NCBI RefSeq assembly: GCF_024346395.1
Contig: NZ_JAGQCW010000002.1
Span: forward strand, 124,001-188,000
Direction of reading: 5' to 3'
DNA: 64,000 nt
Origin: Cyanobium sp. AMD-g
GTDB taxonomy: Bacteria > Cyanobacteriota > Cyanobacteriia > PCC-6307 > Cyanobiaceae
Shown: one piece after another, positions 26,661 to 35,589 of the stretch
How the letters are laid out: each line of letters starts with the position of its first letter
How positions within the stretch are numbered: position 1 is the first letter of the stretch
Position numbers and translations under genes: made by a program
Notes under the pieces: model-generated
What the model saw: only the letters and a program-made list of their open reading frames with translations
What the model was told of the DNA's origin: nothing
The model's database searches: none

Positions 26661-28265
26661 CTAGACGCTGTCGAGCCACTGGCGCACCAGCGCCGGCAAG
26701 GCCCGCTGGCGCTGCAGCAGCAGGGAGATCCGTTCGGCCTTGCTGGCGATCAGGTCGTCCACCAGTCGATCGGCGACGCCCAGCTGCAGCCAGTGGCTGG
26801 TGAGCGCGGCGCCCATGCCGATCCGGTGGCAGCGGTCTTCGGCCTGCTCGGCGTCGCCAGGGGTCCAGGGCCGTTCGACCAGCACCACGTGCCTGGCCCG
26901 GTGCAGGGTGAACCCCAGGCCCCCGGTGCCGTAAGTGGCGATCAGCACGGGGCTGCGCCCCGACTGAAAGGCATCCACCAGCCTCTGCCGCCTGGCCGGG
27001 GGCACGGCACCGACCAGGGGCCCCCCGTCGTCACCGTGGCCGATCTGCCGGTGCAGGGCCAGGGCGGTGGCCACGAAAGCCGTGAACACCACCACCGCTT
27101 CGCCACGGTCCCGCAGGTCGGCGACCAGTTCGGAGGTGGCGGCCAGCTTGTGGCGCGAAGCGATCTGGCGCAGGGCCGTGAACACGGCGAGGGCTTCGGC
27201 ATCGCGGCGCACCTCACCGGCCCAGGCCCGGCGGCGGTAGTCGTCGATCCGCTCCTGCAGGGCCCGCTCAAAGGCCTCGGCCTCGGCGGCGTCGAGGCTC
27301 ACGGCCCGCTCCAGCCGCTGCTTGGGCGGCAGGTCGAGGCACTGCCCCTTACGCCGATGCAGCACCAGGGGCCGCACCAACCGCTGCAGCTCCTCCAGCT
27401 GGCTGGCGCCGCTGGCCTGCCAGATCCGCCGCCCCCCCTGCTCGCGCCAGTGCCCCTGGCAGTAGCGCTCCTCGAAGTGGCGCTGGTCGGCCCCCAGGGG
27501 GTGGCCGATGGCCGCCAGCAGGGGAAACAGCTGGACCGGCCGGCCGTTCTTCATCGGCGTGCCGGAGAGCAGCCAGATCGCCCGCAGGCGCGGATGGCGA
27601 GCCAGCCGCAGGAACGCCTGGGTGCGGGCGGCGTGGATCGTCTGGGCGAAGTGGGCCTCATCGGCGATCAACACCGTGCCGGCGTCCGGCAGCTCGGCAG
27701 GCAACCGGGCCCAGCTGTGCAGCTCCAGGCGCAGACCCAGCCCCGCCGCCTCCTGCCGCCAGTGATGATGCAGCCCCGCCGGGGCCACCACCACCAGGCG
27801 GCAGTCGGCCAGGCGCACCAGGGCACGGCCGGCCACCAGGGCACTGAGGGTCTTGCCCAGGCCCATCGCATCGGCCAGCACGGCCCCACGCCGGGCCAGC
27901 AGCCAGCGCACCGCCTGCCGCTGGTGGCGGAACAGCCGGCGGCCATCGGGCATGTCCTCCTCGGCGGCGGCCGCCGCCACCAGGGCCCGGTGCGGGGGCA
28001 GGGGCGGCAGGGGCTGCGACAGCCAACCGAACCACTGCTCCAACTCCGGTGTGACCGGAAAGCGGCCGGCGCACTGCTGCTGCAACGCGCCGGCCGCCTC
28101 GAGGGGAAACTGCCAGCAGCCGCGTCGGCTGAGCCACTGCCCGCGGGGGCGGATAGCCCGCAGGTGCGCCTGGGTCACCGCGTCGAAGGGACTGACAACT
28201 TCGATCAGACCCGAGGCGCCCAGGCGCATCTGCACCAGGGGGGTGGCCAATGCGGCAAAAAGCAA
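26661..28265 (-). CDS. SNF2/SWI2-family DNA helicase, SMARCAL1-like
   Basis: The 534-residue product is a compact SNF2 ATPase. It has motif I DAMGLGKT, motif II ADEAH, motif III LSGTPMKNG, and motif VI QAEDRCHRIGM. The N-terminal region (residues 20-60, with RPRGQWLSRRGCWQFP) resembles the HARP-like module of SMARCAL1 annealing helicases. The start is uncertain: TTG at 28265 or ATG at 28229. It faces the HNH nuclease gene across 60 bases. A role in fork or recombination repair is inferred. Confidence 0.85.
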   Translation of the reverse strand: MLFAALATPLVQMRLGASGLIEVVSPFDAVTQAHLRAIRPRGQWLSRRGCWQFPLEAAGALQQQCAGRFPVTPELEQWFGWLSQPLPPLPPHRALVAAAAAEEDMPDGRRLFRHQRQAVRWLLARRGAVLADAMGLGKTLSALVAGRALVRLADCRLVVVAPAGLHHHWRQEAAGLGLRLELHSWARLPAELPDAGTVLIADEAHFAQTIHAARTQAFLRLARHPRLRAIWLLSGTPMKNGRPVQLFPLLAAIGHPLGADQRHFEERYCQGHWREQGGRRIWQASGASQLEELQRLVRPLVLHRRKGQCLDLPPKQRLERAVSLDAAEAEAFERALQERIDDYRRRAWAGEVRRDAEALAVFTALRQIASRHKLAATSELVADLRDRGEAVVVFTAFVATALALHRQIGHGDDGGPLVGAVPPARRQRLVDAFQSGRSPVLIATYGTGGLGFTLHRARHVVLVERPWTPGDAEQAEDRCHRIGMGAALTSHWLQLGVADRLVDDLIASKAERISLLLQRQRALPALVRQWLDSV

Positions 28266-28325
28266 TCAAGAACACATTGACAGCCGGGGCGCTGAGGGCA
28301 AACTTCCGCCAACCGAGGCGCGCTG

Positions 28326-28763
28326 ATGCAGGCCAGGGATGGAGTCTTTCTCGAAGATCTCTGCCCCAAGCTGCGAGCGCGACGATGGCGACAGTCGCTG
28401 CACCGGATGACCGGACGTCGGTGCCTCTATTGCGGCGAGGCCTCCGAATCCATCGACCACGTGCATCCGCTGAGCCGCGGCGGCCAGAGCATCACCGAAA
28501 ACTGTGTGCCGGCCTGCCTGGGCTGCAACGGCCGCAAGGGCGACAGCGATGCCTTCACCTGGTACCGAAGCCAGCCCTTCTACGACCCGCGCCGGGCGAT
28601 GGCCCTGCGGGCCTGGACCGATGGTGACCTGCGCCTGGCACTGCGGCTGCTGCAGTGGGTGGCGCCCGTTGAAGCGGAGACAGCCACGGCGGCCGAGGCC
28701 GAAGTGACTCACCAGACCCGGCAGGCCTCCACGCCGTTGTGGCGGTGGCAGATGGCCTCCTGA
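28326..28763 (+). CDS. HNH endonuclease
   Basis: The 145-residue product has a complete zinc-ribbon HNH motif: Cys33 and Cys36 in CLYCG, Asp44-His45 in IDHVHPLSRGG, Asn59, then Cys64 and Cys67 in CLGCNGRKGD. All metal- and zinc-binding residues are present, so it should be active on DNA. The C-terminal 60 residues are helical and acidic. It is divergent from the SNF2 helicase gene, a pairing discussed in the findings. The 3' end overlaps an antisense small gene. Confidence 0.85.
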   Translation: MQARDGVFLEDLCPKLRARRWRQSLHRMTGRRCLYCGEASESIDHVHPLSRGGQSITENCVPACLGCNGRKGDSDAFTWYRSQPFYDPRRAMALRAWTDGDLRLALRLLQWVAPVEAETATAAEAEVTHQTRQASTPLWRWQMAS

Positions 28764-28852
28764 TCGCGGGGCTGCTCCGGCGCCAGCAGCACGGCCCCGA
28801 GCACCAGCCCAATGGCCAGCAGCAGGGGGGTGGCGGCCCGCGCCCGGGGCAT
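28709..28852 (-). CDS. Small single-span membrane protein
   Basis: The 47-residue product has one membrane helix (TPLLLAIGLVLGAVLLAP) and a short polar tail ending QEAICHRHNGVEACRVW. Two cysteines in the tail could form a disulfide outside the membrane. It overlaps the HNH gene's 3' end by 55 bases on the other strand. It looks like a real small protein by composition, but no family is recognised. Confidence 0.5.
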   Translation of the reverse strand: MPRARAATPLLLAIGLVLGAVLLAPEQPRDQEAICHRHNGVEACRVW

Positions 28853-29000
28853 GCAAGCCACGCGGCTGAAGCCACCGCTCGCGATGGGGCGGCTGACGCG
28901 ACGGCCCGTGCTGAGCGCCGGTGCGAGGCCGACAGGGAGACTGGCCTGGAACGAGGAGGTGGTCACGGGATGGAGATCAGACAGTGATACAGATGTACTG

Positions 29001-29936
29001 ATGTCGACGGAATCTGTCAACCCGGTGGCCGTTGCCGATCGGATCGACCACCCGGCCCTTGCCGCTGCCGCCGCTGCCATCGGCCGGCTGCTGGTGCTCG
29101 GCGGGGGGTACACCGGGCGGCGTGTGGCCCAGGCGCTGGAGGCGGCCGGCGTGCCGGTGCTGCTGACCCACCGCCAGCCCGCCCCAAGCGCCAACGAGCC
29201 GGGCTGGCTGCACTTCGATCCCGACCAGGGGGCACTGCCCACCCCGGCGGACCTGGCCGGGGTGAGCCATGTGCTGGTGACGATCCCACCCAATGCCGGC
29301 GGCCGGGATCCGGTGCTCGAGTCGCTGGAGGCCCAGTTGCGGCGCCTCGATCCCGCCTGGGTGGGCTACCTCTCCACCACCGGGGTCTACGGCGACACCG
29401 ATGGTGCCTGGGTGGACGAGACGAGTCCAACCCGGCCGCTGCTGGAGCGCAGCCAGGCCCGGCTGGCCTGTGAGCAGGCCTGGCGCCGCAGCGGCCTGCC
29501 GGTGCAATTGCTGCGGCTGCCCGCCATCTACGGCCCCGGCCGCAATCCGATGCTGAACCTGCGCAACGGCACGGCGCGGCTGATCCACAAGCCCGGCCAG
29601 GTGTTCTCCCGGGTCCACGTCGACGACATCGTCGGGGCTGTGCTGCACACCATCGCCCTGCCGCCCCAGGCCAGACCCGACACCCTGATCCTGGCGGACA
29701 CCTTCCCGTGCCCCTCCAGCGAGATCCTGGGCCTGGCCGCCCACCTGCTGGGCTGCAAGCTGCCGGACGTGCAGCGCTACGCCGACGTGGCCCCCAGCAT
29801 GGGACCGATGGCCCGCAGCTTCTGGAGCGAGAATCGACGCACCAGCAGCCGAAGGCTCCGGGAGGATCTCGGCTACCGCCTGCTCTATCCCACCTACCGG
29901 GAGGGCCTGTCCTCCTGCACCGGGGACTTCTTCTGA
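29001..29936 (+). CDS. NAD-dependent epimerase/dehydratase-like SDR protein
   Basis: The 311-residue product is an extended SDR of the YeeZ/NmrA-like type. It has the dinucleotide motif LVLGGGYTGRRVA, LSTTGVYGDT and RLPAIYGPGRNP. The classic YxxxK lysine is not obvious, as SQARLACEQAW follows, so catalysis may differ from standard epimerases. The ATG at 29001 is chosen over upstream starts because coding quality begins there. Substrate unknown. Confidence 0.8.
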   Translation: MSTESVNPVAVADRIDHPALAAAAAAIGRLLVLGGGYTGRRVAQALEAAGVPVLLTHRQPAPSANEPGWLHFDPDQGALPTPADLAGVSHVLVTIPPNAGGRDPVLESLEAQLRRLDPAWVGYLSTTGVYGDTDGAWVDETSPTRPLLERSQARLACEQAWRRSGLPVQLLRLPAIYGPGRNPMLNLRNGTARLIHKPGQVFSRVHVDDIVGAVLHTIALPPQARPDTLILADTFPCPSSEILGLAAHLLGCKLPDVQRYADVAPSMGPMARSFWSENRRTSSRRLREDLGYRLLYPTYREGLSSCTGDFF

Positions 29937-30076
29937 GCGCCCAGGATCGAGGGGTCGATCAGCTTGGAGATTCCCGTGTCCTTGCCCATCTTCTGCCAAT
30001 CCACCACGACCCATTCGTTGCGGAAAGCGACCCCTCCGCCCAGCAGCAGCGCACCCAGTAGCAGCAAGCGGACCAT
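29894..30076 (-). CDS. Small single-span hypothetical protein
   Basis: The 60-residue product has an N-terminal hydrophobic helix (VRLLLLGALLLGGGVAF) and a soluble part with NEWVVVDWQKMGKDTGISK. The end overlaps the SDR gene's 3' end by 43 bases in antisense. The start lies 27 bases from the divergent pdxA start. It resembles small picocyanobacterial membrane peptides but no function is known. Confidence 0.5.
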   Translation of the reverse strand: MVRLLLLGALLLGGGVAFRNEWVVVDWQKMGKDTGISKLIDPSILGAQKKSPVQEDRPSR

Positions 30077-30103
30077 GGACCGACCCCGACAACCCCCGAT
30101 CGC

Positions 30104-31099
30104 ATGAAAACTACAGCGGATCGTCTTGTCATCGCCCTGGGGGATCCCGCCGGCATCGGCGCCGAGGTGACCCTCAAGGCCCTCGCCCAGCCGCGCCCCG
30201 CCGGCCAGGAGGTGGTGCTGGTGGGCTGCGGCCGCTGGCTGCGCGACTGCCACCGTCGATTGCTGGCGTGCAGCAACACGCCCCTGGCCGACCCCGACGA
30301 CTTCACCCTGGAGGATGTGCCGCTGGAGCAGCCGGTCGTCCCGGGGGTCAGCAGCGCTGCCGCCGGCGCCGCGAGTTTCGCCTGGCTGACCCGGGCCGTG
30401 GCGCTGGTGGCGGCCGGCAGCGGCCGGGCCCTGGTGACCGCCCCGATCGCCAAGGCCAGCTGGCAGGCGGCCGGCCATGCCTATCCCGGCCAGACGGAGC
30501 GGCTGGCGGAACTCACCGGCGCCGCCGACGCCGGCATGCTGTTCACCGCCCTGGCGCCCGGCGGCGGCTGGCGGCTCAACACCCTGCTGGCCACCACCCA
30601 CATCCCCCTGGCCGAGGTGAGCGGCCGGCTCACTCCAGAGCTGGTGAACCGGCGATTGGAGGCCCTGCTGGCCTTCTGCCGTCGGTTCGAGGGCCGGCCG
30701 CGGCTGGTGGTGGCGGGCCTCAACCCCCATGCCGGCGAAGGGGGGCATCTGGGCAGGGAGGAGCAGGACTGGCTGATCGCCACCCTGCAGCGTTGGCAGA
30801 GCCTGCATCCGGAGGTGCGGCTGGAGGGGCCCGTGCCGCCGGACACCTGCTGGTTGGAGGCGGCAGCGGCCTGGAAAGGGGAAGGCGCCGGAGCGGACGG
30901 CTATCTGGCGCTCTATCACGACCAAGGGCTGATCCCCGTGAAGCTTCTGGCCTTCGACGCCGCCGTCAACACCACCCTGGGGCTGCCCTTCCTGCGCACC
31001 TCCCCCGACCACGGCACCGCCTTCGGAATCGCCGGCCGGGGCATGGCCCGGGCCGACAGCATGGCGGCGGCGATCCGCACCGCCTGGGAGCTGGGCTAG
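30104..31099 (+). CDS. pdxA: 4-hydroxythreonine-4-phosphate dehydrogenase
   Basis: PdxA oxidises 4-phosphohydroxythreonine in the deoxyxylulose-dependent route to pyridoxal phosphate. The 331-residue product has LGDPAGIGAEV near the start, the metal-binding histidines in TTHIPLAEV and GLNPHAGEGG, and YHDQGLIPVK. The final codons share a CTAG with the convergent accB stop codon. Identity is clear. Confidence 0.95.
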   Translation: MKTTADRLVIALGDPAGIGAEVTLKALAQPRPAGQEVVLVGCGRWLRDCHRRLLACSNTPLADPDDFTLEDVPLEQPVVPGVSSAAAGAASFAWLTRAVALVAAGSGRALVTAPIAKASWQAAGHAYPGQTERLAELTGAADAGMLFTALAPGGGWRLNTLLATTHIPLAEVSGRLTPELVNRRLEALLAFCRRFEGRPRLVVAGLNPHAGEGGHLGREEQDWLIATLQRWQSLHPEVRLEGPVPPDTCWLEAAAAWKGEGAGADGYLALYHDQGLIPVKLLAFDAAVNTTLGLPFLRTSPDHGTAFGIAGRGMARADSMAAAIRTAWELG

Positions 31100-31590
31100 G
31101 CCGCCTTGATCCGCATCAGCACCTGACCGAATTCCACCGGGGTGCCGTTCTCCACCAGGATCTCCACCACTTCGCCGCTGAACTCACACTCCAGCTCGTT
31201 CATCAGCTTCATGGCTTCGAGGATGCAGACCGGCTGGCCGGCGCTGATGCGGCTGCCGACCTCGACAAAGGGGGCCTCCCCAGGTGCCGAGGAGCGGTAG
31301 AAGGTGCCCACCATCGGGGCGGTGACGGCCTGCAGGTCGCTCCTCACCGAGGCGGCCGGTGGCGGTGGCGCCGAGGGACCGGGGGCGGCGCCGACCGGGG
31401 CGACGGCCATAGGGGCGAGCGGAGGCGGCCCGGCCGGGGCCTGCACCATGGTGACCGTGGCCGGTGCCGGCGACGGCAGGTTGCGGCGCACCTCCAGTCG
31501 GAAATCATCGCCTTCGAGCTTGAGCTCCTGGATGTCGCTGTCCCCGAGCAGGGCCAGCAACTGGCGCAGTTGGTCGTGATCGAGCTGCAT
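31096..31590 (-). CDS. accB: Biotin carboxyl carrier protein of acetyl-CoA carboxylase
   Basis: AccB carries the biotin that ferries carboxyl groups in the first step of fatty acid synthesis. The 164-residue product has a charged N-terminal region, a Pro/Ala-rich linker (about residues 40-80) and the biotinyl domain with Lys128 in EAMKLMNE. It lies 5 bases after efp on the same strand, the common cyanobacterial efp-accB operon. The stop overlaps that of pdxA. Confidence 0.96.
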   Translation of the reverse strand: MQLDHDQLRQLLALLGDSDIQELKLEGDDFRLEVRRNLPSPAPATVTMVQAPAGPPPLAPMAVAPVGAAPGPSAPPPPAASVRSDLQAVTAPMVGTFYRSSAPGEAPFVEVGSRISAGQPVCILEAMKLMNELECEFSGEVVEILVENGTPVEFGQVLMRIKAA

Positions 31591-31595
31591 GGCGA

Positions 31596-32156
31596 TCAGG
31601 ACTCCCGGCCCAGATAACTGTCGGTACGGGTGTCGACCTTGATCTTCTCGCCGATGGTGATGAACAGGGGCACCATCACCTGGGCGCCGGTCTCGACGAT
31701 GGCGGGCTTGGTGCCGCCGGTGGCGGTGTCCCCCTTCACGCCGGGATCGGTCTGGGTGACTTCGAGCACCACCGAATTGGGCAGCTCCACCTCAAGGGGC
31801 TTGCCGTTCCAGGAGACCACGCTCACCTCCATGCCTTCCTTGAGGTATTTGCGGCCGTCACCGATCTGCTTGGCGGTCAGACGGGTCTCCTCGTAGGAGG
31901 CCATGTCCATGAAGACGTAATCGTCGCCTTCCATGTAAGTGTGCTGCAGCGTCGCCTTCTCCAGCTGGGCCTGGGGCATGGTCTCCCCGGCGCGGAAGGT
32001 CTTCTCCACCACGTTGCCGCTCTGCACGCCCTTGAGCTTGGTGCGCACGAAGGCCGAGCCCTTGCCGGGCTTGACGTGCAGAAACTCGACAACGCGCCAG
32101 ACCTGGCCATCCAGTTCGATGGTTGTGCCGGTACGAAAGTCGTTGCTGGAGATCAT
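31596..32156 (-). CDS. efp: Elongation factor P
   Basis: EF-P relieves ribosome stalling at polyproline. The 186-residue product has three beta-barrel domains, the tip lysine Lys32 in [10 protein letters not shown] and a C-terminal [16 protein letters not shown]. No modification enzyme gene is adjacent. The ATG at 32156 matches the conserved [10 protein letters not shown]. accB follows after 5 bases. Confidence 0.97.
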   Translation of the reverse strand: MISSNDFRTGTTIELDGQVWRVVEFLHVKPGKGSAFVRTKLKGVQSGNVVEKTFRAGETMPQAQLEKATLQHTYMEGDDYVFMDMASYEETRLTAKQIGDGRKYLKEGMEVSVVSWNGKPLEVELPNSVVLEVTQTDPGVKGDTATGGTKPAIVETGAQVMVPLFITIGEKIKVDTRTDSYLGRES

Positions 32157-32177
32157 TCCGGCGGATCGGATCGGGGG

Positions 32178-32183
32178 ATTGTA
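32178..32183 (-). promoter_or_regulatory. Candidate -10 box for efp-accB
   Basis: TACAAT on the minus strand lies 21 bases ahead of the efp start codon. It matches the sigma-70 -10 consensus in five of six positions. No good -35 element sits at the usual distance. The spacer it lies in (32157-32267) separates efp from the divergent cyclophilin gene and must hold both promoters. Confidence 0.35.
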
Positions 32184-32267
32184 CGTCTGGCTACAGGCAC
32201 GCCTGCGAGCCGTGGCAGGGGAGGCCAGGGCCGGTTGTGCCAAAGTCCAGGCAGCCACAAGGGAAGC

Positions 32268-33359
32268 ATGGACCGGCGACGCAGGCCCATCGGGTTCACC
32301 ACCACGCTGGGGGCCAGCCTGGCCCTCCTGCTCACCCTGCTGCTCGCGGTCCCCGCCGCCTGGGCCTACCTGCCCCAGGGCAACGCCGTCAGCGACCCCA
32401 CCGCCCTGCTGCGCAACGCCCTGCCCATCGACCAGGGCGATCTTCAGAAGCTGCAGCACCGGCTGGAGGACACCAGCGACGACCTGCGGGCCAAGCGCTG
32501 GACCAGCCTCACCGGCTTCGTGCGCCGGGCCGAGTCCCAGTTGGGCAGCAGCCGGGAGCGGATCCTGGCCAGCTTCGAGCCCGCCGACCGGGCCACCGCC
32601 GAGGCCCTGCTCAGCGACGCCGCCACCCATCTGCAGGATCTGGCCGCCGCCGGCGAAGCCCAGGACCGGGACGGGTTCCTGGCGGCCCGCCGGGAAGCCC
32701 TGGCCGCCATCGGCCGCGCCGAAGGTCTGCTGGTGGGGGAGTTCCCCTTCGCCATCCCGCCTGAGTTCGATGCACTGCCGCGGCTGCTCGGCCGCGCCAG
32801 CGTGCGGCTGACCACCACCAAAGGCGACCTGATCACCGTCGTGGACGGTTACAACGCACCCCTCACCGCCGGCGCCTTTGTCGATCTGGTCCAGCGCGGC
32901 TTCTACGACGGCCTGCCCTTCAACCGTGCCGAAGACTTTTACGTGCTGCAGACCGGTGATCCCGCCGGCCCACTGACGGGCTACGTGGATCCGGCCACCA
33001 AGCAGGAACGCCAGGTGCCCCTGGAGATCAAGGTGCCCGGCGAAGAAGCCCCCTTCTACAACCAGACCTTCGAGGATCTGGGGATGTTCAAGGCCGAACC
33101 GGTGCTGCCCTTCGCCAGCAAGGGGACCCTGGGATGGGCCCACTCCGACGAAGCCCTGGGCGACGGCTCCTCCCAGTTCTTCCTGTTCCTGTTCGAGCCG
33201 GAACTCACACCCGCCGGCCTCAACCTGATCGATGGGCGCTATGCCGCCTTCGGCTACGTGGTGGATGGCCTGGACGTGCTCGAGGAGCTCACCGCCGATG
33301 ACGGCATCGTCAAGGCGACGGTGATCGAAGGAGCCGAGAACCTGCGCCCCCATGCCTGA
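32268..33359 (+). CDS. Cyclophilin-type PPIase, lumenal CYP38/TLP40-like
   Basis: The 363-residue product has a signal peptide ([17 protein letters not shown]) followed by a helical N-terminal domain of about 130 residues. A cyclophilin-like domain with [20 protein letters not shown] then follows from about residue 180. A leading helical bundle plus cyclophilin is the layout of CYP38/TLP40 (sll0408), a thylakoid-lumen protein needed for photosystem II assembly. Key isomerase residues are only partly kept, as in that family. thiL starts 8 bases before its end. Confidence 0.85.
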   Translation: MDRRRRPIGFTTTLGASLALLLTLLLAVPAAWAYLPQGNAVSDPTALLRNALPIDQGDLQKLQHRLEDTSDDLRAKRWTSLTGFVRRAESQLGSSRERILASFEPADRATAEALLSDAATHLQDLAAAGEAQDRDGFLAARREALAAIGRAEGLLVGEFPFAIPPEFDALPRLLGRASVRLTTTKGDLITVVDGYNAPLTAGAFVDLVQRGFYDGLPFNRAEDFYVLQTGDPAGPLTGYVDPATKQERQVPLEIKVPGEEAPFYNQTFEDLGMFKAEPVLPFASKGTLGWAHSDEALGDGSSQFFLFLFEPELTPAGLNLIDGRYAAFGYVVDGLDVLEELTADDGIVKATVIEGAENLRPHA

Positions 33360-34374
33360 GGGGCCCACCCTGGCGGAGCTGGGAGAAACGGAGCTGATCC
33401 GGCGCCTCGGCGCCTTCGCCCCCCTGGGCCAGTTCGGCGACGATGCTGCCCTGCTGGGTCCGGCCCTGCTCGGCCCGGCCGGCGGGGGGGATCTTCAGCT
33501 GGTGCTGAACACGGACGTGCTGGTGGAGGACGTCCATTTCAGCGCCGCCACGATGGTCGCCTGGGATGTGGGCTGGCGGGCCGCCGCCGCCAACCTCTCC
33601 GACCTGGCGGCCATGGGCTGCCGTGATGCCGTGGGGCTCACCGTCGGTCTGGTGGCCCCGGGGAACACCACCTGGGCGTGGGTGGAGGAGGCCTACGCCG
33701 GCCTGACGCAGCTGCTGGGCGCCCATGGCGGCGTGTTGCTGGGGGGCGACTGCAGCGGCGGCCGCCAGCGGCTGCTGGCGATCACCGCGATCGGCAGGCT
33801 CCCGGGCGACCGCGGCGGGCCGATCCGCCGCGGCGACGCCCAACCGGGCGATCAGCTGGTGTGCACCGGCGCCCATGGTCTGAGCCGCCTGGGCCTGGCG
33901 GTGCTGCGGGGCGAGGCCCTACCGGCTTTGGCGCCGGCCGTGCAGGAGCGGGCCATTCGTGCCCACCGGCGGCCCGTGCCCCGCTTCGATGCTGTGGCGG
34001 CCCTGGGCGCCAGCCGGCCCGTGGGGCTGCCCTGGCGCGTGGCTGGCTGCGACAGCAGCGACGGTCTGGCGGCGGCGGCGAGCTGCCTGGCGCTGGCCAG
34101 TGGCTGCACAGCCCTGATGGAGCGCCAAGCCATTCCCCTGGCACCGGAGCTGGAGGGCCTGGCCGCCGCCGAAGACTGGTGCCTCTGGGGGGGCGAGGAT
34201 TTCGAGCTGGTGCTGGCACTGGAACCAACCTGGGCAGCAGCCCTGGTGGAGCAGCTGCCAGGAACCCGTTGCATCGGCCACATGGAGAGCCCCCTACCGG
34301 AGGGCCCCCTGGTCTGGTCGGACGGGGGGGAAGCGATCCCCGCTCCGTCAGCCAGCTTCCAGCATTTCGGCTGA
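33352..34374 (+). CDS. thiL: Thiamine-monophosphate kinase
   Basis: ThiL phosphorylates thiamine monophosphate to the diphosphate cofactor. The 340-residue product has FGDDAALLG, the AIR-synthase-type [27 protein letters not shown] and GGEDFELV. The ATG lies inside the last codons of the cyclophilin gene (8-base overlap), suggesting translational coupling. It is about 20 kb from thiG. Confidence 0.94.
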   Translation: MPEGPTLAELGETELIRRLGAFAPLGQFGDDAALLGPALLGPAGGGDLQLVLNTDVLVEDVHFSAATMVAWDVGWRAAAANLSDLAAMGCRDAVGLTVGLVAPGNTTWAWVEEAYAGLTQLLGAHGGVLLGGDCSGGRQRLLAITAIGRLPGDRGGPIRRGDAQPGDQLVCTGAHGLSRLGLAVLRGEALPALAPAVQERAIRAHRRPVPRFDAVAALGASRPVGLPWRVAGCDSSDGLAAAASCLALASGCTALMERQAIPLAPELEGLAAAEDWCLWGGEDFELVLALEPTWAAALVEQLPGTRCIGHMESPLPEGPLVWSDGGEAIPAPSASFQHFG

Positions 34375-34388
34375 ATCGGGCCTGCAGC

Positions 34389-35411
34389 TCACTTCCAGTT
34401 GCGGGCGACCACTTCGGCCAGATCGACGACGCGCTGGCTGTAGCCCCACTCGTTGTCGTACCAGGCAATCACTTTGACCATGTTCTCGCCCATCACCAGG
34501 GTGAGGTCGGCATCCACGATCGTGGATTCATCGGTGCCGGCGTGGTCGGTGGAAACCAGGGGAAGATCGCAGTACTTGATGATCCCTTTCATCCCGTTCT
34601 TGGAGGCTTCCTGAAGAACAGAATTGACTTCCTCCTTGGTGGTGCCGCGGCTGACTTCGAGGACGAGGTCGACGACCGAGACGTTGGGGGTGGGAACGCG
34701 CAAAGCGATGCCGTTGAGCTTGCCCTTCATCGGCGGGTAGACGAGCGCCACCGCCGTGGCGGCACCGGTGGAGGTGGGAACGATATTGACCGCAGCGGCA
34801 CGGGCACGGCGCAGGTCGCGATGGCTGGCATCGAGGATGCGCTGGTCACCGGTGTAGCTGTGGGTGGTGGTCATCATCCCCTTGACGATCCCAAAGCTCT
34901 GGTCGAGAACCTTGACGATCGGCGCCATGCAGTTGGTGGTGCAGCTGGCGTTGCTGATGATGTCGTAATCCTCGTGGCGGTACTGGTCGGCGTTCACGCC
35001 CACCACGAAGGTGCCGACACCTTCGCCCTTACCGGGAGCCGTGATCAGCACCTTGCTGGCGCCGGCCTCAATGTGCTTACCGGCCCCTTTCTGATCAATG
35101 AAAACGCCGGTGGCTTCGATCACCAGATCCACGCCCCACTCCTTCCAGGGGAGGTTGAGGGGATTGCGATCGGAGAAGCATTTGATCGGCTTGCCATTGA
35201 CGACGATGGTGTCGTCGGTGTAGCTCACCTCCGCGTTGCGGATGTGGCCGAGCATCGTGTCGTACTGGAGCAGGTGAGCGTTGGTCTTCGGGTCGGACGT
35301 GTCGTTCAGACCGACCACTTCGATGCCGGTGTTCTCACCGCGGCTGAGCCAGCAGCGCATGAAATTCCGACCGATTCGGCCAAATCCATTGATCGCAACG
35401 CGCAAGGTCAT
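34389..35411 (-). CDS. gap2: Glyceraldehyde-3-phosphate dehydrogenase, Calvin-cycle type
   Basis: The 340-residue product has NGFGRIGRN, the catalytic Cys157 in SNASCTTNC and His184 in [11 protein letters not shown]. The cofactor loop [14 protein letters not shown] matches the Gap2/GapB type, which uses NADPH or both cofactors in the Calvin cycle, rather than glycolytic Gap1. The gene ends 14 bases from the convergent thiL gene. A TATGAT box lies upstream. Confidence 0.96.
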   Translation of the reverse strand: MTLRVAINGFGRIGRNFMRCWLSRGENTGIEVVGLNDTSDPKTNAHLLQYDTMLGHIRNAEVSYTDDTIVVNGKPIKCFSDRNPLNLPWKEWGVDLVIEATGVFIDQKGAGKHIEAGASKVLITAPGKGEGVGTFVVGVNADQYRHEDYDIISNASCTTNCMAPIVKVLDQSFGIVKGMMTTTHSYTGDQRILDASHRDLRRARAAAVNIVPTSTGAATAVALVYPPMKGKLNGIALRVPTPNVSVVDLVLEVSRGTTKEEVNSVLQEASKNGMKGIIKYCDLPLVSTDHAGTDESTIVDADLTLVMGENMVKVIAWYDNEWGYSQRVVDLAEVVARNWK

Positions 35412-35458
35412 GGCAGAAAGCGGTGGAACCCGCTAGCAAGAAGGGATTTTGGCTGCCG

Positions 35459-35464
35459 ATCATA
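35459..35464 (-). promoter_or_regulatory. Candidate -10 box for gap2
   Basis: TATGAT on the minus strand lies 47 bases ahead of the gap2 start codon and matches the sigma-70 -10 consensus at five of six bases. The -35 region has no clear TTGACA, which is common in cyanobacteria. It lies in the 178-base spacer shared with the divergent murC gene. Confidence 0.4.
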
Positions 35465-35589
35465 CAGAAATGGGGTCCTGCTCTTTCCCGCAGCCACAGG
35501 CCCCGGATCGGACGGTCGGCAAAGCGCAGTATCCCGCAAAGGGGGGAGGGCGGACCTGACGGTATTTTCGGCAAGGCCAGGAGTCCCCC

